Under the pieces are notes generated by a model. The model worked only from the letters and a program-made list of their open reading frames with translations, was not told where the DNA came from and ran no database searches. A DNA stretch of 32,144 bases from Peptococcaceae bacterium BRH_c8a (lineage in GTDB: Bacteria > Bacillota > Desulfotomaculia > Desulfotomaculales > Desulfallaceae), in NCBI GenBank assembly GCA_000961575.1, contig LADP01000047.1, positions 1 through 32,144 on the forward strand. Direction: 5' to 3'. Every line of letters begins with the position of its first letter. The stretch's first letter is position 1. A program made the position numbers and the translations under genes. Positions 24,879-31,938 of this stretch are shown piece by piece.

Positions 24879-25606
24879 CTTCCCGCAACGTAGATATTGC
24901 GCCCATTATGGATAAGGTAGAAAAACTCGAAGGAGAAGGGAAAACCGCCATGCTGGTGGCTGTAAACGGTCATGCCGCCGGCGTGGTAGCCGTGGCCGAC
25001 ACCGTAAAAGAAACTTCCGCGGCGGCTATCAAGGCACTACGGGAGATGGGCATTGAAACGATTATGATTACGGGCGATAACCGGCGCACCGCCGAAGCCA
25101 TCGCCCGGGAGGTGGGGATTGCCTCCGAAAACGTGCTGGCCGAGGTGCTGCCCCAGGACAAGGCGCGTGAAGTGGGTAGACTGAAAGAACAGGGCCGAGT
25201 AGTTGGGATGGTCGGTGACGGTATCAACGACGCGCCGGCGCTGGCCACCGCCGACGTGGGATTTGCCATTGGCACCGGTACCGACGTGGCTATGGAAGCA
25301 GCTGACATAACCTTAATGCGTGGGGACCTGCGGGGTGTGGCGGCCAGCATCAAGTTAAGCCGCGCTACCATGCGCAATATCAAACAAAACCTGTTCTGGG
25401 CCTTTATTTACAACAGTTTGGGTATTCCCGTGGCGGCCCTGGGCTTTCTTTCACCGGTGTTGGCCGGCGCGGCAATGGCTTTTTCTTCGGTTTCTGTGGT
25501 GGCCAACTCCCTGAGGTTAAAGCGTTTTGACCCGTACCGGGACTTTAGAGAAAAGGAACGGACGGCTTTTCGCTTGTTGCCCGCACCGGCCCGGCGGCCT
25601 AAATAA
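24851..25606 (+). CDS. copA: CopA C-terminal third (ATP-binding end and last membrane pair)
   Basis: This frame, -1 relative to the one before, carries the remainder of the P1B ATPase: [19 protein letters not shown], the hinge [27 protein letters not shown] and the final membrane helices ([31 protein letters not shown]). No separate ribosome site is convincing; it is not an independent gene. Together with the upstream part it makes an uninterrupted CopA of about 820 residues. Confidence 0.9.
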   Translation: MLVGNRRLLASRNVDIAPIMDKVEKLEGEGKTAMLVAVNGHAAGVVAVADTVKETSAAAIKALREMGIETIMITGDNRRTAEAIAREVGIASENVLAEVLPQDKAREVGRLKEQGRVVGMVGDGINDAPALATADVGFAIGTGTDVAMEAADITLMRGDLRGVAASIKLSRATMRNIKQNLFWAFIYNSLGIPVAALGFLSPVLAGAAMAFSSVSVVANSLRLKRFDPYRDFREKERTAFRLLPAPARRPK

Positions 25607-25633
25607 ATTAAATTAAACTGGGGGTTATGTGAA

Positions 25634-25735
25634 ATGGAATTTTTAGAAGACTCGCTGCTGGCGATAGCTCTGGTGGCCGGGGTGGCCATAGCCTGGTGGG
25701 TTGTTGCTTACCGAAAAAATATAAAGAAGAAATAA
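25634..25735 (+). CDS. Tiny membrane protein after copA (33 aa)
   Basis: An ATG at 25634, 27 bases past copA and behind GGGGGTTATG, starts a peptide with one hydrophobic span (SLLAIALVAGVAIAWWVVAY) and a lysine tail (RKNIKKK). By position it recalls CcoS/FixS-like peptides beside copper ATPases, but the sequence is too short to assign. Confidence 0.5.
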   Translation: MEFLEDSLLAIALVAGVAIAWWVVAYRKNIKKK

Positions 25736-25757
25736 ATAGACGGGGTTAGACAATTAT

Positions 25758-25958
25758 TTATTGCACTCGGGCCGTTATCCATGTACAGCTTAAGTAACTA
25801 TATCCAAGCCAAAGGCCAATGGGAATATAAAGCAAAGATAATACATAAATGGGCCACATTTGCGGCAACAGGTAGCAGAAAGAAATGCAAACAACTGCCG
25901 CAGCCAATCCGGTAAATGCACCATATAACTTGCCTTTGTTCCTTTGATTTATTTTCAT
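25758..25958 (-). CDS. Small two-span membrane protein (66 aa)
   Basis: The ATG at 25958 follows GAGG by 7 bases. There are two hydrophobic helices (LYGAFTGLAAAVVCISFCYL and WPIYVLSLLYIPIGLWLGYS) with a short turn, preceded by a basic N-terminus. No family is recognised. It converges on the copA transcript. Confidence 0.5.
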   Translation of the reverse strand: MKINQRNKGKLYGAFTGLAAAVVCISFCYLLPQMWPIYVLSLLYIPIGLWLGYSYLSCTWITARVQ

Positions 25959-26181
25959 GTCCTAGCCTCTAAAAAGCGAATTTATAAGATATTTATAGTG
26001 GGTGGTGGTTGTAGTATTTACTCCCAATGCTTGTTCTTCATAATTCGACAATTTCCTGCAACCACCAGCTGTCATAGGGGATACGTTAGAAAAAGTAGAA
26101 GCCGAGAATATTCCCGGCAAAAGACTGGCTGGCAATGATAAATTCAATTAAGAGAAAAGCAATTAATTCTTACGTTTAAGG
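25959..26181. other. Non-coding stretch with possible coding debris
   Basis: No intact gene. A 35-codon open stretch ending near 26150 (AVIGDTLEKVEAENIPGKRL) looks protein-like but lacks a start; it may be the tail of a lost gene. Confidence 0.25.
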
Positions 26182-26292
26182 TCAACCTCTAAGCAAATCC
26201 TCTTTCATGCTGCTGAAATCTTCTTTGGAAATCTCTCCACTGGCATATCTTTTTTTCAGGACAAATTTGTTACAACGGGTTGAGAAAGTGCC
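26182..26292 (-). pseudogene. SHOCT-domain remnant
   Basis: On the minus strand FVLKKRYASGEISKEDFSSM, then KEDLL and a stop codon, is a clear SHOCT (short C-terminal) domain, normally at the end of small membrane proteins. Upstream, in frame, a stop occurs before any start codon, so the N-terminal part is gone. Confidence 0.65.
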
Positions 26293-26351
26293 AGACTAAA
26301 AAATATTAACGGAGGGTAACATAAATTAACAATTGGAAAAGGGGAATTTAT

Positions 26352-26464
26352 ATGGTTTTTAGGTTACGACACAAAAATACACGGAAAAAAGCTAAAAAAA
26401 AGTAGTTGACAATAAACCCATACCGGAGCGCCAGGATTTAGAACAAATTTTAAGCGGGTTATGA
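26352..26464 (+). pseudogene. Small basic/acidic peptide gene with a frameshift in an A-run
   Basis: After AAAAGGGG, an ATG at 26352 opens MVFRLRHKNTRKKAKKK and stops at 26405. Adding one A to the run at 26394-26401 lets the frame continue as VVDNKPIPERQDLEQILSGL to a stop at 26464. The continuation looks genuine. The peptide is not recognised. Confidence 0.45.
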
Positions 26465-26468
26465 TTTA

Positions 26469-26555
26469 TTGTTTCATATTATAAGCTACATAGCTTATGG
26501 TTTGGCAGTTGCTTATACCATTTTTAAGTTTACCCACCTGAAAGAACAAAACTGA
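26469..26555 (+). CDS. Tiny membrane peptide (28 aa)
   Basis: A TTG at 26469, behind GCGGG, opens a 28-residue peptide with one hydrophobic span (HIISYIAYGLAVAYTIFKF) and a polar end (THLKEQN). It starts 5 bases after the previous small frame. The size and start codon leave doubt. Confidence 0.35.
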   Translation: MFHIISYIAYGLAVAYTIFKFTHLKEQN

Positions 26556-26570
26556 TGATATCAAAAAACT

Positions 26571-26626
26571 TTGTGAAAAAGTCTTTAATCTTTTGTGATA
26601 GAATCGTGACATTTTTTTAATAACCT
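26571..26626 (+). promoter_or_regulatory. TTGTGA-box promoter of the Met-rich secreted protein
   Basis: TTGTGA at 26571 and 26593 and TCGTGA at 26604 lie 22 and 11 bases apart, all on one face of the helix. Eleven bases after the last box is TAACCT (26621-26626), a weak -10 in the same position as at 21756. Alternatively the box at 26593 acts as -35 with TTTAAT 17 bases on. Confidence 0.5.
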
Positions 26627-26670
26627 AAAGCCAGACAAACCAAATCAAATTTAAAGGAGGCTATTTATCA

Positions 26671-27042
26671 ATGAGGAAAAACAAGATTTGGTTACTGGCG
26701 GCAGCAGGTCTTCTGGTTTTAGCCCTGGCGGCTCCCACCGCTTTCGGAGCAGTTGCAGGTGATGGCCAGAATGCACAGAATCAGCAGTTTGTTGACCAAA
26801 TGTTTGGATGGCATCAAAGCTGGCTTGACCAGGCTGAAAAGGACGGCAGTGTAACGCCGGAACAGGCTAAGGCCTGGCAGGAACACTTCAATTACATGCG
26901 TGATTTCCATGCCCAAAACGGTTTCGGCCCGATGATGGGCGGCGGCGGTATGATGGGCCCCGGCATGATGGGCAATTATGACGGCGGTAACGGATTTGGC
27001 GAAATGATGGGCGGGTTCAACAACCAGTCCCAAACGAATTAA
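26671..27042 (+). CDS. Met- and Gly-rich secreted protein (DUF2680/YckD-like)
   Basis: The start is ATG at 26671 with AAAGGAGG 10 bases before it. A signal peptide spans about residues 1-26 (LLAAAGLLVLALAAPTAFGA). The middle has paired helices with GSVTPEQAKAWQEHFNYM, as in DUF2680 proteins. The C-terminus is rich in Met and Gly (MMGGGGMMGPGMMG), a composition that binds Cu(I) in exported copper proteins. It is likely an extracytoplasmic copper buffer, given copA nearby, but metal binding is inferred. It may be expressed with the peptide gene that follows. Confidence 0.7.
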   Translation: MRKNKIWLLAAAGLLVLALAAPTAFGAVAGDGQNAQNQQFVDQMFGWHQSWLDQAEKDGSVTPEQAKAWQEHFNYMRDFHAQNGFGPMMGGGGMMGPGMMGNYDGGNGFGEMMGGFNNQSQTN

Positions 27043-27049
27043 CACTGGC

Positions 27050-27069
27050 GGGCGGGGGACACCCCGCCC
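27050..27069 (+). terminator. GC-rich hairpin after the Met-rich gene
   Basis: GGGCGGGG and CCCCGCCC form a perfect 8-bp stem with a 4-base loop directly after the stop. No T-run follows, so it may slow rather than stop transcription, or protect the upstream mRNA. Confidence 0.45.
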
Positions 27070-27101
27070 TTACTAACATCGGTTAAGGAAAGGTGATTAA
27101 T

Positions 27102-27242
27102 ATGGAGAAATGGTACTTGTTACTCTTTCTGCTATGTCCCATCATGCACTTGCTGATGATGCGCGGCCATAAACACGGGAGCCATGCCGGTTGCCATAAA
27201 ACTACGGCTAAAGGGCCAAGCAGCTCATTCGAGGAAAACTAA
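27102..27242 (+). CDS. Small His-rich membrane protein (DUF2933-like)
   Basis: The ATG at 27102 follows GGAAAGGTG. The 46-residue product has a short hydrophobic helix (YLLLFLLCPIMHLLMM) and then a His/Gly segment (RGHKHGSHAGCHK), as in the DUF2933 family often found in copper and heavy-metal resistance regions. It is probably membrane-anchored with the metal-binding tail outside or inside; the side is not determined. Confidence 0.65.
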   Translation: MEKWYLLLFLLCPIMHLLMMRGHKHGSHAGCHKTTAKGPSSSFEEN

Positions 27243-27276
27243 AGGATCATTTTGGCATATCCCCGCAGCACCACCT

Positions 27277-27305
27277 ACCCCTGCGCAGTGCAGGGGTTAT
27301 TTATA
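27277..27305 (+). terminator. Rho-independent terminator after the DUF2933-like gene
   Basis: ACCCCTGC and GCAGGGGT form an 8-bp stem with a 5-base loop, followed by TATTTATAT. A second perfect 8-bp hairpin (GGCCTGCC/GGCAGGCC) lies just after it at 27320-27341. Confidence 0.65.
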
Positions 27306-27397
27306 TCGTTTTGGCTAACGGCCTGCCTGCAAAGGCAGGCCGGCGCATGCCTGCATTTACTTCGGAAATTACGGCATCCTAACCGGGAGGTAGGCTG

Positions 27398-27736
27398 GTG
27401 GAAAATACTAATATTCTAGTGGTGGACGATGAGCGCAAGATTCGTGATTTAGTGCGGCTTTACTTGGAAAAAGAAGGCTTTAACGTGGGCGAAGCTGATG
27501 ACGGACAGAAAGCCTTGAACATATATCAACAGGGGCAATATGAATTAATCGTCCTGGACCTGATGATGCCGGGCATGGACGGCTGGGAAGTTTGTAAAGA
27601 AGTAAGGAGAAAATCCAATGTACCCATCATTATGCTCACCGCATTGAAACAATTATACTACGACCTGGCGGAAGCACACGAAGAAATGGAAATAAATACA
27701 ATGAAACCACAAAATAAAAAGGAGATGAAGATATGA
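27398..27736 (+). pseudogene. OmpR-family response regulator, truncated and fused
   Basis: The start is GTG at 27398 with GGGAGG 7 bases before it. The receiver domain begins normally (ILVVDDERKIRDLVRLYL), has the phosphoacceptor in LIVLDLMMPGMDGWEV (Asp near residue 52) and the Thr in VPIIMLTA. It then jumps to LKQLYYDLAEAHEEMEINTM, which is not receiver sequence. The conserved Lys, the DNA-binding domain and a partner kinase are missing. A deletion has joined it to the tail of another gene, and that tail overlaps the next ATG by four bases. It cannot regulate DNA on its own. Confidence 0.8.
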
Positions 27737-28278
27737 ATAACGGACAAATGATTCTTCGTACTCCAGATAAAAGGCTTGCCGCCGTTTGCGGGTTGTTTTG
27801 TCCTGCTTGTCCCTTATTTATTGGAAACAAAGAAGCTCCAGAAAAGCTAAAAATGTTTACCAAACTTTTTAAACGCCCAATTGAAGAATTAAAATGTGAA
27901 GGTTGCCGGACAGATAAGCGATCCTTTTACTGTAATGAAAACTGTAAAATGACAAACTGTGCTACTAAAAAAGGTATAGACTTCTGTGGAGAATGTACCG
28001 ATTACCCATGTGAAGATTTGAGAATGTTTCAAGCCGAAATGCCGAATAGAATCGAGTTGTGGAAATCTTAAGAACGCATCAAAAAGGTTGGCTACGAGAA
28101 ATGGTATACAGAGATGATTGAGCATTATTCATGTCCCGAATGTCGAACAATTAATTCTATCTCTGATATGGCATGCAGGAAATGCGGTACAACTCCGAGT
28201 TGTACGTATGTAAGTCAGCATAAAGGTGAAATAATCAAACACCAGGCTAGATTGAGGCTTAAACTTGAACTTAAATAA
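27733..28278 (+). pseudogene. DUF3795-like Cys-rich protein with an internal stop
   Basis: The ATG at 27733 follows AAGGAGATG and overlaps the previous stop. The first 112 residues match the DUF3795 pattern: AAVCGLFCPACPLFIG, KCEGCRTD, CNENCKMTNCATKKGIDFCG and CTDYPC, Cys clusters likely binding zinc or Fe-S. TAA at 28069 interrupts the frame, which then runs on for 69 codons (ERIKKVGYEKWYTEM; a CPEC...CRKCG zinc knuckle) to TAA at 28276. A single CAA-to-TAA change explains it. The function of the family is unknown. Confidence 0.7.
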
Positions 28279-28400
28279 ACCATCCATGTTGCAAATAATT
28301 CAGTGTAAAAACCAACTGAAGGCCAAATTTCATGGTATAAGAAGAATAACAAGTTAAACCTCGTCAAGGAAGCAATTCCTGAGCGGGGTATTTTCGTTCG

Positions 28401-28440
28401 GGGTCAAGGTAAAATCAATATCCCTTGGCCCTTTTATTTT
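28401..28440 (+). terminator. Rho-independent terminator before the radC remnant
   Basis: GGGTCAAGG and CCTTGGCCC form a 9-bp stem with one T-G pair, followed by TTTTATTTT. It ends the DUF3795 transcript, or attenuates the gene that follows. Confidence 0.75.
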
Positions 28441-28460
28441 CATGAAAGGAGCTAAAGGAA

Positions 28461-28825
28461 ATGTCCACAAAATATCCTGACCTATCAAAACTCTCAGTTA
28501 ATCAGTTGCTGGCCATAACCATCAGGGAGAGCGCCGATAACCAAGTTATCAAATTACAGCGCATTACCCTTCCCTCAAAGAATTAACAGAGGCCACATTT
28601 GCAGAGTTAACACAGATAAAAGGTATAGGCCCTCGCAAGGCCTCAGCAATCCTGGCCTTGATTGAATTGGCCAAGCGCCTATCAACCCCACCGCCACAAG
28701 AGCAACCCATGCAAATCCTCAGCCCCCAAGACGTAGTTAACATGGTCACACCAGAGATGCGTTATTACTGTCGACTGGGTAGAGAAGATCTGCGAGCAGG
28801 TACCCAGGCGCTTGAGGCTCGTTAA
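28461..28825 (+). pseudogene. radC: radC (DNA repair/JAMM family) remnant, frameshifted and truncated
   Basis: The ATG at 28461 is preceded by GGAGCTAAAGG. The first frame reads KYPDLSKLSVNQLLAITIRE. After about residue 35 a small deletion shifts frame, and HYPSLKELTEATFAELTQIK, GIGPRKASAILALIELAKRL and SPQDVVNMVTPEMRYY follow: the N-terminal helix-hairpin-helix region of RadC. The metalloprotease (MPN/JAMM) domain with its HxH is absent; sequence from about 28765 belongs to the recombinase-like gene. It is not functional. Confidence 0.8.
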
Positions 28826-29810
28826 AACAAGCCTCTTATGCTTTTTGCAGGAACAGGGGATTCTCAAAATGCCTGATGAGAATGATTTGCTGCAAGCCAG
28901 AATCTTAAAGCAAATTGAACAGATCCCAGCCGGATTTAGAAGGCTTGTGAACATTTACTACCAAACCCGTTTAGAACTGAGAAATCGTCAAATAAGCCAT
29001 AATGAAGCTACGCCCCTATCTTTGCAGACCATCAACAGCGACATCGGAATATTCTCCCGGTTCGTCAAGTGGCTTGACCATGAGCACCAGGAAGTAAGCT
29101 CCTGGAACCTGGTTCAGGAAAGCCACGTCCACGAATTCTTGCTGATATTGACTCCCCATAATAGAGAGATAGTTAGGAAAGATCTCTACGTCTTGTTTAA
29201 GCTAGCCAGGCGCAGAAAAGCGATCACCCACATTCCTATGACCAACTACCCTGCCAGAGAACTGCCTCCGGTCTCCGAACCGCTGAGCATGACTGAACAA
29301 AAGCGGGTAGCCAGGATCCTGCTGCAGAGCATTCATTTGAATCCCCTCGGATGCCTTTTGGGATGCCTGTGTTTTTTCCACGGGCTCACCACAAAACAAA
29401 TCCAAAGTATTAAGCTTTCCGTTGTCGATCTGGCCGGCAAAAAAATCATCGTTAAAGATAGGCCGCCCGTATATTTATCAACGGAGGAACTACTGGCCTT
29501 AGAAAACTATGTAAAACTCCGCTCTCACATGAGAAATGTTAACAAAAGAGAGTATCTGGTCATCGGAGATTGGGGTGCCAGAATCTATGAGAACAGGCCA
29601 TTGGGAAGCAGGGCTATTCTGAAACAGGTTAAGGAATTAACGGGCTATACCACAAAGCAGTTGCGGATAACGTGCTATCATTCATTCTCGGCCAGATTTG
29701 GCCCTTTGATGCTAATAGACGCTTTTGGACTATCAAAAACTCAGGCGTCCAGGTATGGCAGGTTTGAGGAATACCTACTGGAAGAAGAGATCCGTTCACA
29801 GAGAGATTGA
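28812..29810 (+). CDS. Tyrosine-recombinase-like protein lacking key catalytic residues
   Basis: The frame is open from before 28812; AGGGGA and ATG at 28869 give a plausible start, while protein-like sequence (VDWVEKICEQVPRRLRLVKT) extends upstream to the radC junction near 28765. A core-binding domain (NSDIGIFSRFVKWLDHEHQE) is followed by a catalytic-domain-like region. There LCFFHGLTTKQIQSIKLSVV stands where the family has GLRxxEL, so the first catalytic Arg is Thr. ITCYHSFSARF stands where HxLRH is usual. A Tyr is near YGRFEEYLLEE. It is probably inactive or a DNA-binding relative of integrases. Its job is unknown. Confidence 0.65.
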   Translation: MRLVKTSLLCFLQEQGILKMPDENDLLQARILKQIEQIPAGFRRLVNIYYQTRLELRNRQISHNEATPLSLQTINSDIGIFSRFVKWLDHEHQEVSSWNLVQESHVHEFLLILTPHNREIVRKDLYVLFKLARRRKAITHIPMTNYPARELPPVSEPLSMTEQKRVARILLQSIHLNPLGCLLGCLCFFHGLTTKQIQSIKLSVVDLAGKKIIVKDRPPVYLSTEELLALENYVKLRSHMRNVNKREYLVIGDWGARIYENRPLGSRAILKQVKELTGYTTKQLRITCYHSFSARFGPLMLIDAFGLSKTQASRYGRFEEYLLEEEIRSQRD

Positions 29811-30099
29811 TTAATTAACCAAACTCCAGGGTACCAGCCGAAGGCAGATCGGCCTTGCCGGACAAAAGGGTTGATGGAAGCAAAATAAGTAGCAGCAAGC
29901 TAAAAAGACAGTTCAGGCAACTTGAGTCGGTTCCCACAACAACTATCAGTAACCTACTATAAAACCATTCAACAATTTAGATGGGGTTTTTGTTGCGCTT
30001 AATCTTTGTATTGTACCATAAATCTAGAAATTGACCGGGCAGGAATTCATCAAAGTGAAAGAGAAAATCCAATTAAACAGAACTAATATGGAGGTTGTC
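29811..30099. other. Intergenic region before the QueG-like gene
   Basis: No gene. A weak hairpin (AAAACCAT with ATGGGGTTTT, about 29961-29993) followed by TTGTTG may be a terminator for the upstream gene. A TTGTAT/TACCAT-like stretch near 30006 could hold the next promoter; it is not convincing. Confidence 0.3.
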
Positions 30100-30774
30100 A
30101 TGAATTTTAAAAAAAACATTGAAGATATTTGTACTCGCTTAGATGGGGTAGACCTATTTGGCGTTGCACCAATAGAAAGGTTTTTAGATCTCCCAGAAAA
30201 TAAAAGACCAACTAATTTACTTCCTGATGCGAAATCCGTTATCGTCTTAGCTTCCCAAGTATTTAAAATTCTTACAGATAAACTTTCAGTTTCAAACAAA
30301 GTAGGCGAAATCTCTTACCGGGATATCTATAATGCCCATAACGAAACTGTGATCAATGATTTAAGGCAAACAGGTTATCGTGTTGCCCGATACTTGACAA
30401 ACAAGGGCTTTACTTCAATTAACTTAGGACAAGATCTAACTGATTACCGTACAATATCTTCAATTTTTTCTTTCAAATATGCAGCCGTTGCGGCAGGCCT
30501 CGGTGTCATTGGTAAAAATGGATTGCTTATTACCCCAATTTACGGACCTCGGATAAAATTAACCGCAGTAATCACTGAAGCACCCATTGAGCCGGATGCA
30601 GTAAACGCGGAAGACCCCTGTCAGGACTGTAATATTTGCATAAAGGTGTGCCCCTCCGGGGCTTTAAAAGAACCAGAGCAAGACCAACGGGTAAACCACA
30701 ACCGTTTTGTTTGTAATTCATATTATACGGCTAGCGGAGGGTGTGGACTTTGTATGAGCCGGTGCCCCCGTTAG
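30100..30774 (+). CDS. QueG-like double-cluster iron-sulfur protein
   Basis: I chose the ATG at 30100 because GGAGGT lies 6 bases before it. The 224 residues resemble short epoxyqueuosine-reductase-like proteins: DLFGVAPIERFLDLPENKRP, KSVIVLASQVF, AAGLGVIGKNGLLITPIYGP. Then a ferredoxin motif CQDCNICIKVCPSGAL and a second Cys group CGLCMSRCP at the very end, for two [4Fe-4S] clusters. True QueG is about 300-380 residues and binds cobalamin; this short form is probably a redox protein of anaerobes with an unknown substrate. It appears intact. Confidence 0.8.
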   Translation: MNFKKNIEDICTRLDGVDLFGVAPIERFLDLPENKRPTNLLPDAKSVIVLASQVFKILTDKLSVSNKVGEISYRDIYNAHNETVINDLRQTGYRVARYLTNKGFTSINLGQDLTDYRTISSIFSFKYAAVAAGLGVIGKNGLLITPIYGPRIKLTAVITEAPIEPDAVNAEDPCQDCNICIKVCPSGALKEPEQDQRVNHNRFVCNSYYTASGGCGLCMSRCPR

Positions 30775-30943
30775 GATTACAACGCATAATAAACATTAGC
30801 AATAACTCAAGTATATTGAGTCACGATGAAATTATTAAAGCTAATAGAATTATTTTAAAATGCTAACACCTAATTAATTCTATAAGCGTTCTTCACAAGA
30901 GGCCAAAAAATAATTGTTTCTAATAAAAAACCGCTCATTTATT
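30775..30943. other. AT-rich intergenic region
   Basis: No gene, repeat or clear terminator is visible. Confidence 0.3.
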
Positions 30944-31231
30944 TTAAAGATAAAAATACCACACCCCCTGCCGGTACTTGTCCCTGTTAACCGGACCAGG
31001 TTCTTTCCCTTCGGATTGAAATCCCTTTTTTACATCCTCAGCCGCTTCCTTGCTGCCGTATACCCTCACAAACTCTTTGCCACCGCGAGTACGGCCGGTC
31101 TCAACCTTGACTCCACTTTGCTCACCGATAGTAGTCGTAGTATTAGGATTACTGTTCTCCCGTTCATCTCCAATCCTTTGTTGTTCCTGCTGCCCTATAA
31201 TGCCCGAAAGCTGATGGTGTTGCCTGTCCAA
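30944..31231 (-). pseudogene. Unidentified ORF cut at its 5' end by the IS element
   Basis: The minus-strand frame ends with VKVETGRTRGGKEFVRVYGS, KEAAEDVKKGFQ and NRDKYRQGVWYFYL, which looks like genuine coding sequence with a charged composition. The N-terminal part is Gln/Asn/Thr-rich and its only start is a TTG without a ribosome site. The frame approaches the boundary of the IS element near 31235, so the true start was probably lost by that insertion. No family is recognised. Confidence 0.45.
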
Positions 31232-31363
31232 AAGTTGCCATATATAATGATCATATCATGAAGAAAGGAAAGACGCCCCTGTTTAAATGTGCAACTGCGC
31301 CAACAGAAGCACCAGAGGCGTCCACCACTGATTGTATGGTCATTTTAACAGAATATGAGCTAA

Positions 31364-31885
31364 TTGAAAACCTTGAAAAATGTGTTTTTTGTAAAGAGCG
31401 CGGAGCAGATTCCCTGCCCCTGTTGTAACGGGTCACTAGATGTCATCGGCAGCCGGCAACGAAAGTACATAAATGGCCTTGGCGATCAAATAGTTCTCAT
31501 CATTCGCCGGCTCCGTTGTGAACACTGCCAGCGGATACATCACGAACTTCCGGATATCGTCGTCCCGTACAAACGCTACGGCAGAGCAAGTATCGAGGCG
31601 GTCATAACCGGAGACACGGCACTAACCGTCACCGCCGACGAATCCACCCTAGGCCGTTGGCGTAACTGGTTTAGTGAAATGTACTATCACTTCCTGGGTT
31701 GCCTGGCCTCCATCGATACCCTACTCGGTAACCAATCTGTGAAAGAATCGTCCTGTCTTTCCCAGTCTGCGCTCACAAGGATTTGGGACTATGTTGGCAA
31801 TGCGTCCGGCTGGCTGGCCAGAGTTGTCCGACCAGTGGCAAACACGAATTGTTGGGTACATACCCGTTCTGCATTCCTGTCCTAA
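31364..31885 (+). CDS. IS-associated zinc-ribbon protein (DUF6431-like)
   Basis: The frame starts at TTG 31364 (no strong ribosome site; GTG 31382 is an alternative). It has a four-Cys zinc ribbon (CPCCNG near residue 18; CEHCQRIHHELPD near 52), then VPYKRYGRASIEAVI and a helical DNA-binding-like region with STLGRWRNWF. This layout is typical of the small protein that precedes DDE transposases in some clostridial IS elements. It probably aids end recognition; the function is inferred. Confidence 0.7.
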   Translation: MKTLKNVFFVKSAEQIPCPCCNGSLDVIGSRQRKYINGLGDQIVLIIRRLRCEHCQRIHHELPDIVVPYKRYGRASIEAVITGDTALTVTADESTLGRWRNWFSEMYYHFLGCLASIDTLLGNQSVKESSCLSQSALTRIWDYVGNASGWLARVVRPVANTNCWVHTRSAFLS

Positions 31886-31902
31886 CGGGCAGGATATAAA
31901 CT

Positions 31903-31938
31903 CATGCTAAAGCCTAAAAATTAGGGGGTTTTAGCATG
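31903..31938 (+). promoter_or_regulatory. Hairpin sequestering the transposase start codon
   Basis: CATGCTAAA (31903-31911) pairs perfectly with TTTAGCATG (31930-31938), whose last three bases are the transposase ATG. Inner bases GCC/GGT extend the stem into the GGGGG ribosome site. In the mRNA the start signal would be hidden unless something opens the stem, such as ribosomes arriving from the upstream gene or not. Confidence 0.6.

Noticed and set aside
30914-31261. 115-codon plus-strand frame
   Set aside because: It opposes a minus-strand frame with a far more protein-like composition and has no ribosome site.
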